Shown: in pieces, positions 54,478 through 64,000 of the stretch | Layout of the letters: every line of letters starts with the position of its first letter | How positions within the stretch are numbered: the first letter of the stretch is position 1 | Assembly (NCBI GenBank): GCA_965153355.1 | Contig: OZ231126.1 | Coordinates: 104,284,001-104,348,000, forward strand | DNA length: 64,000 nucleotides | Reading direction: 5' to 3' | DNA from: Flaccisagitta enflata | Lineage: Eukaryota; Chaetognatha; Sagittoidea; Aphragmophora | Notes under the pieces: model-generated | Seen by the model: only the letters and a program-made list of their open reading frames with translations | Databases searched by the model: none | Told to the model about the DNA's origin: nothing | Made by a program: the position numbers and the translations under genes

Positions 54478-54941
54478 TTCAATACTTATTGGTATTATTC
54501 CTTATGATTTTCGGCCCCTTTCTATGCTCTACGACTTTTACAATTACAAACGATCTCCGTTGCCGCGATTATCCTTCATCGTCATCGACGGCACGGAAAA
54601 GAAAAACACAGAACTCGACTTTTTTATTCCTCTTTTTCATCGATCATCGATTTCCGCGCTTCGGTCGTAAGTATTACGCGCTTCTCAATTTTCCCTGCCG
54701 CGGTCCTGCCGTATCATCGAATACGAGTGGGATCACGCACTCTTCTTCGATTTCGATTGCCGCTGTCCTGCCGTATCGCGAATACGAGCAGGTTAGCGCG
54801 CTTTTCCTTTTTTTTTTTCTTTGCGCAGCAGCTAGACTGACTGAGCAGAGAATTGCCGTGATTCTATCCCCAGAATCGTTGATTGCTTGGCCCGAGTTTT
54901 GCACTACGGGTCACGCACGCTCGATAAGAACCATTGACATA

Positions 54942-54993
<52 letters not shown>

Positions 54994-55081
54994 GAATCCC
55001 TTGGACCCTAGACTCATTTCCGTCATTTTGAACGAGAATTGAGCCTACTTGTCTACTCTTTGACCCCCCCTCAAAGAGATT
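54478..55081 (+). promoter_or_regulatory. BEL leader with candidate PBS
   Basis: TGGTATTATTCC at 54490-54501 begins with TGG and lies 12 bp past the LTR, so it is a possible tRNA primer site, though the tRNA was not identified. The leader also contains 'cgg(t/c)cctgccgtatc(a/g)' repeats at 54690-54790 and a CT run at 54942-54990. The 168-codon frame here is not accepted as a gene. Confidence 0.4.
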
Positions 55082-56737
55082 ATGGCCTCAAAATCGGTTT
55101 TCACAGACCCAGTCCCCAGAGACCGCATGGCACGTCGGTTGATTCAAGAGATCAACCGTACTGTCGACCTTTTCATGAATGACCATGAAAGGGCAGTTGG
55201 TTCAAATGACCAGCCCCTGATTCAGCATGTAAACCAAATGCTAATCACCATAGAACAGACAGCTAATGGCCTTCGGTCAATGAACAATGCCCCTGAACAG
55301 TTGGCCGGCCGTGTCAGAGATGCACTGACTAGAGCCGACACACTGCTTTCGAACTATGAACCCATACAGCCCCAGATTCACTCTGATGAATCTAGGGGAA
55401 ACAGAACCCAGGATGAGGCGAGAAACACCCCTCCTCCACCCGGTGAAGATGTTGAGGCTCTCCTCTATCCAGGACGCAAATCCTCGCATCAACCAACCCC
55501 ACACCTATCCCAGGTTTCTCTCCCCCATAGTAGCCACCACTCCCATGGTGCTGCGTCAGAATTTTTTGAAACAGGAGACCATGTCTCTGGCTCAGGCTCT
55601 AGAGGCCACAGCTCTATCTCCCCATCCTCTTCCCGTCACATGGACGCTGAGGCTGCAGCCCAAGCAGCTCAAAGACAAATTGACAACGAACGTCTCAGAC
55701 TTGAGTCTGAAGCCGATCAACTCCAGATGGAAAGAGAAAGGATGGAGAGAGAATGCCAGATGGGAAGAAAAAGGATAGAGACAGAACGTCACTATGAAGA
55801 AAGAGAGCTAGAGAGGAGACAGAGACAGTTGAACGCAGAAATGAGAAATGCTGAGTCCCTTGAACAAGCTCGAATTCGTGACCAACAAGAAAATGACCAA
55901 GTGTTATCCTGCTGCAGAGCAAGCTTAACTCATGATTGGGTAAACAACCAGGCCCAATTCCAACCTTCAACTTCGACCCCAGCAGCGGCTTTGACCCACC
56001 AACCCCCTGGGCTTAACCACACCCCCAGATCTGCAGCACACCAATCACCCCCTGCAGGTGTGCAGCAGCATCAACCCTTCGTACAGCAGCCGCATATCCA
56101 AATGCCGCAGCAGCAATCACAAGACCCCCAGCTGTTGCAATTGATCCAGCAGATGCAACAGCAGATGCAGCTGCAGTCACAACAGATGCAACAGCCGATA
56201 CAGCAGCAGATGCAGCAGCAGATGCAGCAGCAGATGCAGCAGATTAGACTGGAGTTCAGGCAGCAAGTGCCCCCTCCAAACTTGCAGCCAGGCGCACCAC
56301 CATTCCTTCCAAATGGTGCTGCACCATCCCCATCACCTCCACAGGCTGGAAGCCATGTAGGCTTGGCAGCCACACCCTCCTTGTTGCAAGGGGACAATCC
56401 AATTCAGTCACTCCTGACAGTGAATCTTAGATCCCACGCTAGAGACCTTATGATTCAAGGGCGTCCTCCCAAAGAAAATCGTTTCTCAGGCGATGACTCC
56501 CAAGACTTTGAATCCTTCATGACCCAGTTTGAGGCGGTCACCAAACTTGATGGGGTGACCGACCAAATGGTCTTCTCCGAGCTGAAATTTTGGACCCATG
56601 GTAACGCCAAAATTGCAGTCACTCAGTATGACAATGAGAAGGATCCCTCTGAAGCTTTGAGAAAAGCCAAGGCCCATCTTCGACGAGAATATGGCCAGAG
56701 GGTCCTCACTGCCAGACAGATGTTGGATGACTCCTGA
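55082..56737 (+). CDS. gag: BEL gag, N-terminal part
   Basis: 551 codons from the first ATG after the leader. Residues ~1-115 form a helical domain. About 185-275 is a long charged coiled coil (ERERMERECQMGRKRIETER). About 325-395 is Gln/Met-rich (QQQMQQQMQQQMQQIRLEF). About 455-551 is the retrotransposon Gag core typical of BEL/Pao (DUF1759-like; ENRFSGDDSQDFESFMTQFE, ALRKAKAHLRREYGQRVLTA). The frame ends in TGA at 56735-56737, and the same protein continues in the -1 frame. Gag would form the particle that packages element RNA. Confidence 0.85.
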   Translation: MASKSVFTDPVPRDRMARRLIQEINRTVDLFMNDHERAVGSNDQPLIQHVNQMLITIEQTANGLRSMNNAPEQLAGRVRDALTRADTLLSNYEPIQPQIHSDESRGNRTQDEARNTPPPPGEDVEALLYPGRKSSHQPTPHLSQVSLPHSSHHSHGAASEFFETGDHVSGSGSRGHSSISPSSSRHMDAEAAAQAAQRQIDNERLRLESEADQLQMERERMERECQMGRKRIETERHYEERELERRQRQLNAEMRNAESLEQARIRDQQENDQVLSCCRASLTHDWVNNQAQFQPSTSTPAAALTHQPPGLNHTPRSAAHQSPPAGVQQHQPFVQQPHIQMPQQQSQDPQLLQLIQQMQQQMQLQSQQMQQPIQQQMQQQMQQQMQQIRLEFRQQVPPPNLQPGAPPFLPNGAAPSPSPPQAGSHVGLAATPSLLQGDNPIQSLLTVNLRSHARDLMIQGRPPKENRFSGDDSQDFESFMTQFEAVTKLDGVTDQMVFSELKFWTHGNAKIAVTQYDNEKDPSEALRKAKAHLRREYGQRVLTARQMLDDS

Positions 56738-57339
56738 CTGGTGGAAAACTTGACCAGAAGGACACGGAATCAATTCGTGGCCTTGTGCTAAAATTGGAAC
56801 AAGTCCACAGAAGGGATTACTTGAGAAAGGCGAACAAGATCCTGATGTGCAAGGCAGGATTGTCAGGTACTCCGGCACCTGCCACCAAAGAAGGTGCAGG
56901 CAAAGGTGCTAGAGGATCCAAAGTCGCCGCAACTTCAGCCCAGATTGCTGCAACTGGAGCAGAGGTTGCTGCAACCATGACCTCAAAGCCCAAGAACAAG
57001 GGAGCACCCAAAGCAAACCCTCCCAAGACCTATGCTTCTACATCAAAGCCTGGCGGCAAAGATGCAGACAGTTCGACCAGCCCCAGAGGCACCACACCAA
57101 AGAGCTGTGTTGCCTGCAAGACTGGAACCCATGACCTGTTCAGTTGTCGAGAGTTCTTGAAACGCTCAGACACTGAAAAGCATGACCTTGTCAAGAAAAA
57201 TGGTCTATGCTACTTGTGCTTCGCACACGGACATCTGTCCGCAAAGTGCCCCGAGAACATCAAGTGCAACGAGTGCGGCAAAAGGCACAACACTGTCTTC
57301 CATAGGGAAGACCCCGAAAAGCACAAAGAAGATATCTGA
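56731..57339 (+). CDS. BEL gag C-terminal zinc-knuckle segment
   Basis: Continuation of Gag in the frame used by pol. It begins right after the stop at 56728-56730 and has no ATG of its own. An Ala/Lys/Pro-rich linker leads to a Cys/His cluster (KSCVACKTGTHDLFSCREFL, then GLCYLCFAHGHLSAKCPENI, then CNECGKRHNTVFH). This cluster is characteristic of BEL/Pao Gag and binds nucleic acid. It ends at TGA 57337-57339, after which the same frame continues directly into the protease. Only seven bases are open in both frames at the upstream junction, and no slippery heptamer is present, so an indel is more likely than programmed frameshifting. Confidence 0.8.
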   Translation, partial: LLTGGKLDQKDTESIRGLVLKLEQVHRRDYLRKANKILMCKAGLSGTPAPATKEGAGKGARGSKVAATSAQIAATGAEVAATMTSKPKNKGAPKANPPKTYASTSKPGGKDADSSTSPRGTTPKSCVACKTGTHDLFSCREFLKRSDTEKHDLVKKNGLCYLCFAHGHLSAKCPENIKCNECGKRHNTVFHREDPEKHKEDI

Positions 57340-60300
57340 CTGGCGGCGGCGTATGGAGGCCCTGGAGCGATTCGCCCGATCGTCCCGGTGATCATTAAGT
57401 CGGGCGACTCGGAATGGACCACATACGCCATGCTTGACTGCGCAGCAACGTCAAGCGCAGTTCTTTTAGAAACCCTTGATTCCATCAATGGAAAAATCTT
57501 CGAACTCCCTTGCAAATTATCTACATTTGATAAGCGCGAGAGCAGTAGCAGGGATTTTGCCAACTTCAAAATCCTGCCACTGGATAGATCCTTCACTCTT
57601 GAGGTGGAAAATGCCCTAGTTGGGACCATTCTTACCACCGAGAGAGATAGACCCCCTAGAAATTCCCAAATGGAAAATATTCCCTACATGAAGGATGTTC
57701 ATTTTGAGGAATTAGATGACGACACAATTGGTGTCATTTTGGACGCGCGCTTTGCTTGGACATGGACGCGCTGCAGAGACCGCTTTAACGCAATTGATGA
57801 CCCCATAGCAATTAAAACAAAGTTTGGATGGACCCTAATTGGCCCCCCTATCGACCCCTCTCCCTCAGGATCAGTCATGGAGGCAGAGGTTTGCTTGTTA
57901 GACGTCCAAGGTCGATCTCTCCAACAAGAGATTTGCACCATGTTTAGACATGACTTTATCATGTCTGGTCATGAAATCCAACCCCATGAAAAGATTCATC
58001 CCTCCGCCATGGATGACTTCAGTCTCCAGCAAATGGAAAATTCCATCGAGTTCGTCGAAACTCTTGGACATTACAAAGTACAGCCTCCATGGCGGGAAGG
58101 CCATGAAGAGGCTGCTAAGACCCTTGGTGACGTTGACTCATTCGCCAACGCCCATGCTCGACTCATGAAAGAAATACCCAAGTTTAGAAAAGACCCTGCC
58201 AGAATGGAGGGCACCTTCAAACAGATCCGTGAGACTCTGGGTGAAGGTCATGCTAGAAAGGTCATTGAAAGAAACTTGGAAGGCCTCCCCAAGTGGTACA
58301 TGCCCATCCACATCGTGACCCGTCCCGACAAACCTGGTAAATTCAGGATTTGTCAGCACGCGGCATCCAAAGTAAAAGGTGTCCATCTCAACGGGCAACT
58401 CTGTGGAGGCCCAGACCTACTCAACAGCTTGGTTGGGGTTCTCATGCGATTCCGGCGCCACAAGGTTGCTGTGAGCGCTGATATCAAGAACTTTTTCCAC
58501 ATGATCCACGTCGCTGATGAAGATGTAGCAGCGTTTAGATTTCTCTTCTTCAAAGATGAATCTCTAAGGGAAATCGACGAAATAGAAAGTTTGGTCCACA
58601 TCTTCGGAGCTTCCAGCTCACCTCCAGTGGCCAACTTTACCCTTAGATACCATGCCCATCGCATACGAGAAAAATATGGCGATGAGGTCTTTTGGCAGAT
58701 CCTCCTGTCATTCTATGTGGACGACTACATCTCAAGCTTCCCCTCTGTTGAAGAAGCCAAGGAGATGAGGAAAAAGCTCACTGCAGCATTGGCTGAGGGA
58801 GGCTTTTGCCTTACCAAGTGGGACTCTTCACATCCAGAAGTACTGGAGGATGATGAAGCCCCCAAAGAATCCACTGAGATACCCCCTTTAGACACCACCA
58901 TCGAAGAATCCAGGGTGAACTCTGATTCACCTTTGGATGTTGCCAAAGAGTCATGTGAGGAACCAGACTCACCTGACCTTATTGACACCCTCATCAGCCA
59001 AGGAAAGCTGCCCAATGATGTTGCATCAATTGAAGCAGCTCTCATCAACGAAGACTTTAGTGCTGAAACAAAACAGTTTCTAAAACCAAATAATCCTGCA
59101 GTCACCACTGACAAAGTGTTGGGACTCGGATATGATCATGCAAACGATACCTTATTTGTGCGAACATCCAGAAAGAACAAAGAAAAGATCACAACACGAA
59201 GAGGAATGCTCAAAGCTGTTGCAAGTGTCTTTGATCCCATTGGTTTGGCAGCTCCTTTTGTTTTGAAAGGAAAGCTTTTCCTTCAGAAAGCCAACGAAAC
59301 CAACTTAGACTGGAACAAGGACCTTCCTGAAGACATCACAGAACCATTCAATGAATGGTGGGACTCTTTAGAAGGATTGAGAAACATCACCATCCCAAGG
59401 TGTACCACAATCCCTGTATTCATACGCCCTGACCGCAAAGCAGACCTGATTGTCAAATGTGATGCGAGTTTCGAAGGTTACGGTGTTGTCGTCTACAAGC
59501 GAGAATACTTTGAAGGTTGTGAAAAGGCCCATGTGTCCTTCGTCTTCGCTAAAGCTCATGTGGTACCTTCGGCTATGCACAAAGGAAAAGTCCCCAACCA
59601 AGAAGATCATGGAGATTCCATGCCCAGATTGGAACTAAACGCGGCAAGACTTGCTGCCATCATCCGCGACATGATTGTCCAACAATCTGGAGAACACTAC
59701 GACAGGATCTTCATGTTCACTGACAGCGCCACTGTTCTGAAGTGGATCTATGATCTCGACAAAAAGTTTCGCACCTTTGAAAACTTCAGAGTTCGCAAGA
59801 TCAGACTACTGACCGAGGTCTCTGACTGGCGGCACATACCGTCTAAGCAGAACCCTGCTGATATTTGCTCTCATGGCCTTAGCGCCTATGATTCAGACAT
59901 GCCCAAGTGGCAGTTCTTCCTGAATGGCCCGCATTGGCTGACAATGCCAGAGGAGTTCTGGCCCCCAGTCTGGCCTAATGAACCCCAACCGATCACTGTC
60001 AATGTTGCTGCAATCAGCACCCTTGCCAATGTCACCCCCGAAAGACTGATTGCAGTTAACGCGACAACAAGTCAAGAGCAAATACCAGCCCAGAATGAAA
60101 GCTGGATACTTTCCTTAGCTGCAAAGCACAACCTCTGGTCTCGAAAAGTCAGACTCGTGGCCAGATCCCAGAAACTGTTTCGGACCTTTCTTGAATTCCT
60201 GAAAAGAAAGGCCCAGAATCAAAGCCTGAAAGATTTGAAACACGACCAGACAGTGACTGTCTCCCAGTATCAAACTGCAGAGACATGTCTCATCAGAGCC

Positions 60301-61686
60301 ATCCAACTCCACCACTTTGAACCTGAGATTGCCACTCTCCTGAAAATGGGAGTGACAAACCCCAATGCCTATGCTGAGCTCAAGTCAAAAGTTTCCCGTC
60401 TGACCAGCCTCAACCCATATCTCGATGAAGACTTGGTATTGAGAGTTGGTGGCAGACTCCAAAATGCTGAGACAACCCCCTTCAATGCCGGATACCCCAG
60501 AATCTTACCCAAGGATGACTGCAATGTCAATGCACTCATCAGACATGAGCATTTTAAGGTGGGTCACGCAACAGTGAACCATACTTTCCATGCCATCAGA
60601 TCCAAGTATTTCATTCTTGGTGGTAGAACAACAGTAAGTGGCGTTCTTCGTTTCTGCGTCGCTTGCCAGAAACACGACAAAGCTCCCAGACCACAGAAAG
60701 AAGGTGACTTGCCCCTAGAAAGAGTTACCCTTGTCAAGCCCTTTAGAGCCTCTGGCATAGATGTGTTTGGTCCCTTTGGGGTCAAACATAGCGGCAGGGC
60801 CACCCACAAAAGATGGGTTCTCCTGGTGACCTGTTTGGCCACAAGAGCAGTCTTCCTCCTACCCCTGAAAGACATGACCACCCCAACGTTGATCAACGCT
60901 TTAATCAAATTTCACAACTTGTTTCCTGGTTTGGAAGTCGTGTACTCGGACAACGGTACCAACTTTAAAGGTGCAGAAAAGGACATCAAGGCAGCTGTTA
61001 AAGCTTGGAACAATGAACAAATCCAAGAATCCCTCATGCTTAAAGGCATCGAGTGGAAGTGGGGCCCACCACACTGTCCTCACTTTGGCGGAGTGTGGGA
61101 GCGCCTGGTTAGATCAGCTAAGAGACATCTCAAATTCATCCTGGAAAAGGATGACTTGAATGTTGACACTCTGGAGACAGCACTGATCCAAGTGTCTGCC
61201 ATTCTCAACTCAAGACCACTGACCCATGCATCATCCGATGTCAACGACATGCAAGTCTTGTGTCCAGCAAATTTTCTGTATCCCTACACAATCACCCACT
61301 CTTCTACCACGATCCTTCCACCAATCCCCACAACTGGCAATTTCCTTCGATCAGCCTGGCAAGACCTGCGCCGCCTCGCTGACGAATTCAAGCAAAGATG
61401 GCACAAGGAGTATCTTCAGACCCTGTTGCCCCGCACAAAGTGGAAGAAGTCCACGCCACGACTCTACATCGGCCAAATTGTTCTCTTGGTTGATGAACAA
61501 CCCAGAGACGAGTGGAGAATTGCCCGGGTAGAGCGTTATATCTCAACTGATGAAACCCATGGCCGCAGGTACATGGTGAAAACCGCAGATGGCAAACTGT
61601 TTGAAAGACACCATCAACACCTAGTCCCCTTAGAACTTGAGTGCGAAGAACTTGAAAGACAAGCAGTGGCTCACACATCGATGTGA
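57340..61686 (+). CDS. pol: BEL pol: PR-RT-RNase H-integrase
   Basis: Open from directly after the TGA; no ATG at the start. Residue numbers count from the GTG at 57388. Retropepsin-like protease (A17/DUF1758) near 10-70 has AMLDCAATSS, with Asp17 but Cys-Ala in place of the usual Ser/Thr-Gly. RT spans about 285-480, with catalytic YVDD at 443-446. An acidic spacer lies at about 485-590. RNase H has D692, E749 and D779. The integrase has an HHCC finger (about 1051-1092) and a catalytic triad D1125, D1188, E1238. A C-terminal DUF5641-like domain contains YIGQIVLLVDEQPRDEWRIA. All polymerase and integrase catalytic residues are present. As a fused polyprotein it depends on upstream initiation, which the two lesions now block. 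Confidence 0.9.
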   Translation: MAAAYGGPGAIRPIVPVIIKSGDSEWTTYAMLDCAATSSAVLLETLDSINGKIFELPCKLSTFDKRESSSRDFANFKILPLDRSFTLEVENALVGTILTTERDRPPRNSQMENIPYMKDVHFEELDDDTIGVILDARFAWTWTRCRDRFNAIDDPIAIKTKFGWTLIGPPIDPSPSGSVMEAEVCLLDVQGRSLQQEICTMFRHDFIMSGHEIQPHEKIHPSAMDDFSLQQMENSIEFVETLGHYKVQPPWREGHEEAAKTLGDVDSFANAHARLMKEIPKFRKDPARMEGTFKQIRETLGEGHARKVIERNLEGLPKWYMPIHIVTRPDKPGKFRICQHAASKVKGVHLNGQLCGGPDLLNSLVGVLMRFRRHKVAVSADIKNFFHMIHVADEDVAAFRFLFFKDESLREIDEIESLVHIFGASSSPPVANFTLRYHAHRIREKYGDEVFWQILLSFYVDDYISSFPSVEEAKEMRKKLTAALAEGGFCLTKWDSSHPEVLEDDEAPKESTEIPPLDTTIEESRVNSDSPLDVAKESCEEPDSPDLIDTLISQGKLPNDVASIEAALINEDFSAETKQFLKPNNPAVTTDKVLGLGYDHANDTLFVRTSRKNKEKITTRRGMLKAVASVFDPIGLAAPFVLKGKLFLQKANETNLDWNKDLPEDITEPFNEWWDSLEGLRNITIPRCTTIPVFIRPDRKADLIVKCDASFEGYGVVVYKREYFEGCEKAHVSFVFAKAHVVPSAMHKGKVPNQEDHGDSMPRLELNAARLAAIIRDMIVQQSGEHYDRIFMFTDSATVLKWIYDLDKKFRTFENFRVRKIRLLTEVSDWRHIPSKQNPADICSHGLSAYDSDMPKWQFFLNGPHWLTMPEEFWPPVWPNEPQPITVNVAAISTLANVTPERLIAVNATTSQEQIPAQNESWILSLAAKHNLWSRKVRLVARSQKLFRTFLEFLKRKAQNQSLKDLKHDQTVTVSQYQTAETCLIRAIQLHHFEPEIATLLKMGVTNPNAYAELKSKVSRLTSLNPYLDEDLVLRVGGRLQNAETTPFNAGYPRILPKDDCNVNALIRHEHFKVGHATVNHTFHAIRSKYFILGGRTTVSGVLRFCVACQKHDKAPRPQKEGDLPLERVTLVKPFRASGIDVFGPFGVKHSGRATHKRWVLLVTCLATRAVFLLPLKDMTTPTLINALIKFHNLFPGLEVVYSDNGTNFKGAEKDIKAAVKAWNNEQIQESLMLKGIEWKWGPPHCPHFGGVWERLVRSAKRHLKFILEKDDLNVDTLETALIQVSAILNSRPLTHASSDVNDMQVLCPANFLYPYTITHSSTTILPPIPTTGNFLRSAWQDLRRLADEFKQRWHKEYLQTLLPRTKWKKSTPRLYIGQIVLLVDEQPRDEWRIARVERYISTDETHGRRYMVKTADGKLFERHHQHLVPLELECEELERQAVAHTSM

Positions 61687-62073
61687 GTACACTCTCCCCT
61701 TTTTGTTTGGAGGAACCAAAATTTTCCATTTTATGGCTTGTTGCAGTACTTGATACATGTGACAAGCCAGAACTCAGGACTGATTCATCAGGACTGACCC
61801 CCTTTTCCCAATCTGATCATACCGTTACAACCCCAGTCACGGAAATGTCACCCGTGATGGTGCTTCCCATACGGGCGGGGGCACTCGCTGTAGAATGTCA
61901 CCTACAGCAGCACCATGCATACGGGCGGATGGTGCTTGGATGACGAATGGACCTGGCGGGACCTGAAGACGTAATCCTGGATCCTTAAGGGCGAACGGAC
62001 CAAGGACAACAATTTGGATTGTCACTGGACGGCACCGCTGATTGTCAACCTCAACATCGTTTGACGGGCGGAG
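61687..62073 (+). promoter_or_regulatory. BEL 3' untranslated region and PPT
   Basis: Non-coding. Contains two copies of 'atacgggcgg' with 'gatggtgctt' (61855-61940). A purine-rich GGGCGGAG directly before the 3' LTR at 62066-62073 is the likely polypurine tract. No env-like ORF. Confidence 0.6.
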
Positions 62074-62484
62074 TGTTCGGTGCAGTCTCGAAAGACGACG
62101 CTGACAATCGAGATCAACAAAGCCATAGAAACATTCTTTATAGTATTTCGTCTTGATACGCTTCACTTTGGAAGTTGTCTAATGAATTATTTTTGTCGCA
62201 TAATTGAAATGTCACTCGAACTATTATCAGCCATAAACAAGGTGTGTATTTAGTTACGATTGATTGATTGTATGCTTGATTGACGATTGCTTGACCGATT
62301 GATTGACATATTGACTGATTTTCTAGGTTTTAATCATGTGTCTCTGTAACTTTTTTCTTTTGCAGTATTGAATCTATCCTCGATGATCCATTCTAATACG
62401 TTTGCGGCTTTATTTGACTCTGACAAACTAGATAGGGACATAGAAAGGGCGCTATCTAGTACATTTTCGATATCAGACCAAACA
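62074..62484 (+). repeat. BEL 3' LTR, 411 bp
   Basis: Same length as the 5' LTR. Differences noted are TGTTC/TGTTT near the start, an A/G in 'cttaatacg', an A/T in 'actataatc' and an A/T in 'aacttatttc'. It is followed by ACAAG, the duplicated target. Confidence 0.95.
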
Positions 62485-62489
62485 ACAAG

Positions 62490-62741
62490 TCAAGTTGCAA
62501 AATCAAATTTTCTTTAGATTTCCTTCTTTTTTCTCCCCTTTTCACTTGCTCAGCACATTTTTTTTCTACAAATGATTTTCTATGCAAAACTGAAGACAAT
62601 ATAACATAACAATTACATTCTTTGATGAAAAAAAGTCTAAATTAGTAAAATTCAAAATATTGAAAAAAATGTTTTGACTCCTCTAATTTGGTCTTCGTTT
62701 GCACCTCGACGTAAGCCCCTAACTCTTTAAGAAGGTTTTCT
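62490..62741. other. Right flank of BEL element
   Basis: AT-rich, no gene seen. Confidence 0.5.
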
Positions 62742-62905
62742 CTAATAAACAAGGCTGGATACACTTGCGGATGGGCAGGGGCCATGGTTGGGATCACTAG
62801 AGCATTAGGGCAGAAACAGTGAAGAAAACCACCCCAAAAGTATATAAGTAGAAAGTGACAGACCAACCGACAGTCGGAGAAAGCAAGGTGTAGAACGCGA
62901 CTAAA
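62742..62905 (-). repeat. DR1 copy, minus
   Basis: ACAAGGCTGGATACACTTGC at the left, 'ggatgggcaggggcc', 'gacagaccaaccgacag', and GGTGTAGAACGCGACTAAAA at the right. The 90-codon minus frame over it is not supported. Confidence 0.7.
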
Positions 62906-63534
62906 AATTGCCATGCTGGTGCAATCAATTTCTATGCACAGTGAATGTTGTCAACTTGGAAATACAAGGGAATTCTTATTAGGATGACAAATGAACCTGA
63001 GGGACTAATATTTGGAATATGAACTAACAAAATGATACCCATGATGGTTGGTGTCACAATTTCATGTATTCCCACTAAAATATCAGTATTCAGGAAGATT
63101 TCTCAAAATCGAATTGGCATCTTTCCCACAGCATGTTCATGTAGTCGTTACTAACTTTAGCAAAAAAAAAAAAAAAAAAAACTAAAAAAAAAATGAGATG
63201 ACCTATTTGGCTAATTTTAGCTGAACTGGAGATGTAAACTGTAATAAATCCATTACTGTTTTAAAGTTCTTTGATAGATCTTACTAATGCGACATTGCTG
63301 GTCCTTCTAGCTTTATTCGTTTAGAAATGCAATGGCACAAGAATGATTAAAAACAGTTTTGCAATTCAACTGAATTGAAAAGGTTTTAAAAAGTAGTAGT
63401 TCACTTTGACAAGCTCTAACTTTTACTGATCTGGGATTGGTCTTGAATAAAAGTTGATTCAAAAACCTTTGAAATGACTTCTTTTCTATGTCTTTCATGA
63501 ATTAACAAAAAGGTACAGCTTTTGAGCGGCAGCC
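62906..63534. other. Intergenic, no gene seen
   Basis: AT-rich with a poly-A run at about 63163-63192. No motif was found on either strand. Confidence 0.5.
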
Positions 63535-63935
63535 CCAAAGGGATCGATGACTGATGCTTTCACATATATTGGGAATAATCTCCCTCTCCTCCTTCTCCTT
63601 CTCCTCTTTCTCCTTTTTGGGCAACGGCCCTGAAGGGGTTGAATACCTATGCTTTCACATAAGCAGAAATTTCTCCTCCTCCTCCTTCTTGAACGTAACC
63701 CCCCACAAGGCCCAAATCCCAGTGGCCAGGCCCAAATCTTAACCTCAAGGCCCAAATCATAGCCATGAGGCCCAAATCCCAGTCTTGAGGCCCAAATTCC
63801 AACCTTGAGGTCCAAATCCCAGCCTCATGGCCCAAATCTTTGGCTAAACGCCCAAATCCCAGCCTTGAGGTTCAAATCCCAGCCACAAGGCCCAAAATCC
63901 TAGCCCAAATCCCAGTTTGATTTTTTGTATAGGCA
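63535..63935 (-). repeat. Minus copy of the 49-51 kb minisatellite module
   Basis: Reverse-oriented match to 49.3-50.2 kb: 'atgctttcacata' modules at 63555 and 63648, 'ctcctccttctcc' runs, then AGGCCCAAATCCCAGCCTTG units from about 63707 to 63905. The minus-strand Trp/Gly-rich frames are created by these units. Confidence 0.75.
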
Positions 63936-64000
63936 CAAAAGAAACTGCCTGGGACAAATTTCAGCCCAATAGCTCAATATCCTATACTGGATAAATACAA

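Larger units (their letters stand above)
54067..62484 (+). mobile_element. BEL/Pao LTR retrotransposon, nearly complete
   Basis: 8418 bp, flanked by the 5-bp direct duplication ACAAG at 54062-54066 and 62485-62489. Two 411-bp LTRs differ at about four positions, so insertion was recent. Coding order is gag, zinc knuckles, protease, RT, RNase H, integrase, C-terminal domain, which is the BEL/Pao order and differs from Ty1/Copia, where integrase precedes RT. Two lesions interrupt the coding region: a frame change at about 56730 and a TGA at 57337-57339. No env ORF lies between pol and the 3' LTR. Confidence 0.95.

Noticed and set aside
56731-56737. Programmed -1 frameshift between BEL gag and pol
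   Set aside because: The overlap is only 7 bases and has no slippery heptamer; an indel is simpler.

Overview
The window is eukaryotic and almost certainly comes from an animal genome. It has intron-like signals, dense simple repeats (CAA, TTG, CT, GT, TATG, CAGACA), LINE remnants, a BEL/Pao LTR retrotransposon, Ty3/Gypsy-like fragments, and MITEs with TA target duplications. A repeat-rich invertebrate, perhaps marine, is the best guess; nothing fixes the phylum. No prokaryotic operons, rRNA, tRNA or CRISPR arrays were seen, and no well-known host gene was recognised.

Layout. 1-3.2 kb: a broken LINE reverse-transcriptase end and a 598-bp MITE. 3.2-6.5 kb: a foldback element with ~1.2-kb inverted arms around a cysteine-rich CXC-type ORF. 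6.5-18.5 kb: degraded coding remnants, a second ~597-bp MITE, minisatellites and copies of a dispersed repeat called DR1 here. 18.5-24.3 kb: a ~0.85-kb inverted repeat with an LTR in its loop, then a gag-like ORF and a candidate three-exon gene. 24.3-28.5 kb: microsatellites, a short LTR (LTR1) and an array of hairpins. 28.5-34.5 kb: diverged copies of one unknown element around a 2.4-kb palindrome whose arms carry the same protein with different lesions. 36-42 kb: a TIR element, an LTR flanked by PPT-like and PBS-like sites, a broken gag, and an oppositely oriented LTR. 42-47 kb: a signal-peptide/membrane ORF, a broken Ty3-type RNase H-integrase, and an SGNH-hydrolase-like ORF in the env position behind a splice acceptor. 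47.4-48.4 kb: possible minus-strand exons for a membrane protein. 49-54 kb: minisatellites and a 900-bp TIR element. 54.06-62.49 kb: a nearly complete BEL/Pao element with 411-bp LTRs that differ at about 4 sites and a 5-bp target duplication, disabled by a frame change and a TGA. 62.5-64 kb: repeats.

How the parts relate. Most genes belong to mobile elements. The BEL element has gag, zinc knuckles, protease, reverse transcriptase, RNase H and integrase in normal order. The Ty3-like material is scattered and rearranged: LTRs with a TATA box and three poly(A) signals, gag pieces, a reverse-transcriptase piece, and an RNase H-integrase block. The repeated formation of long inverted repeats, at four separate loci, is the most striking structural theme. 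The most unusual gene is the SGNH-like ORF downstream of the Ty3-type integrase. All assignments come from reading the sequence; no database search was possible.
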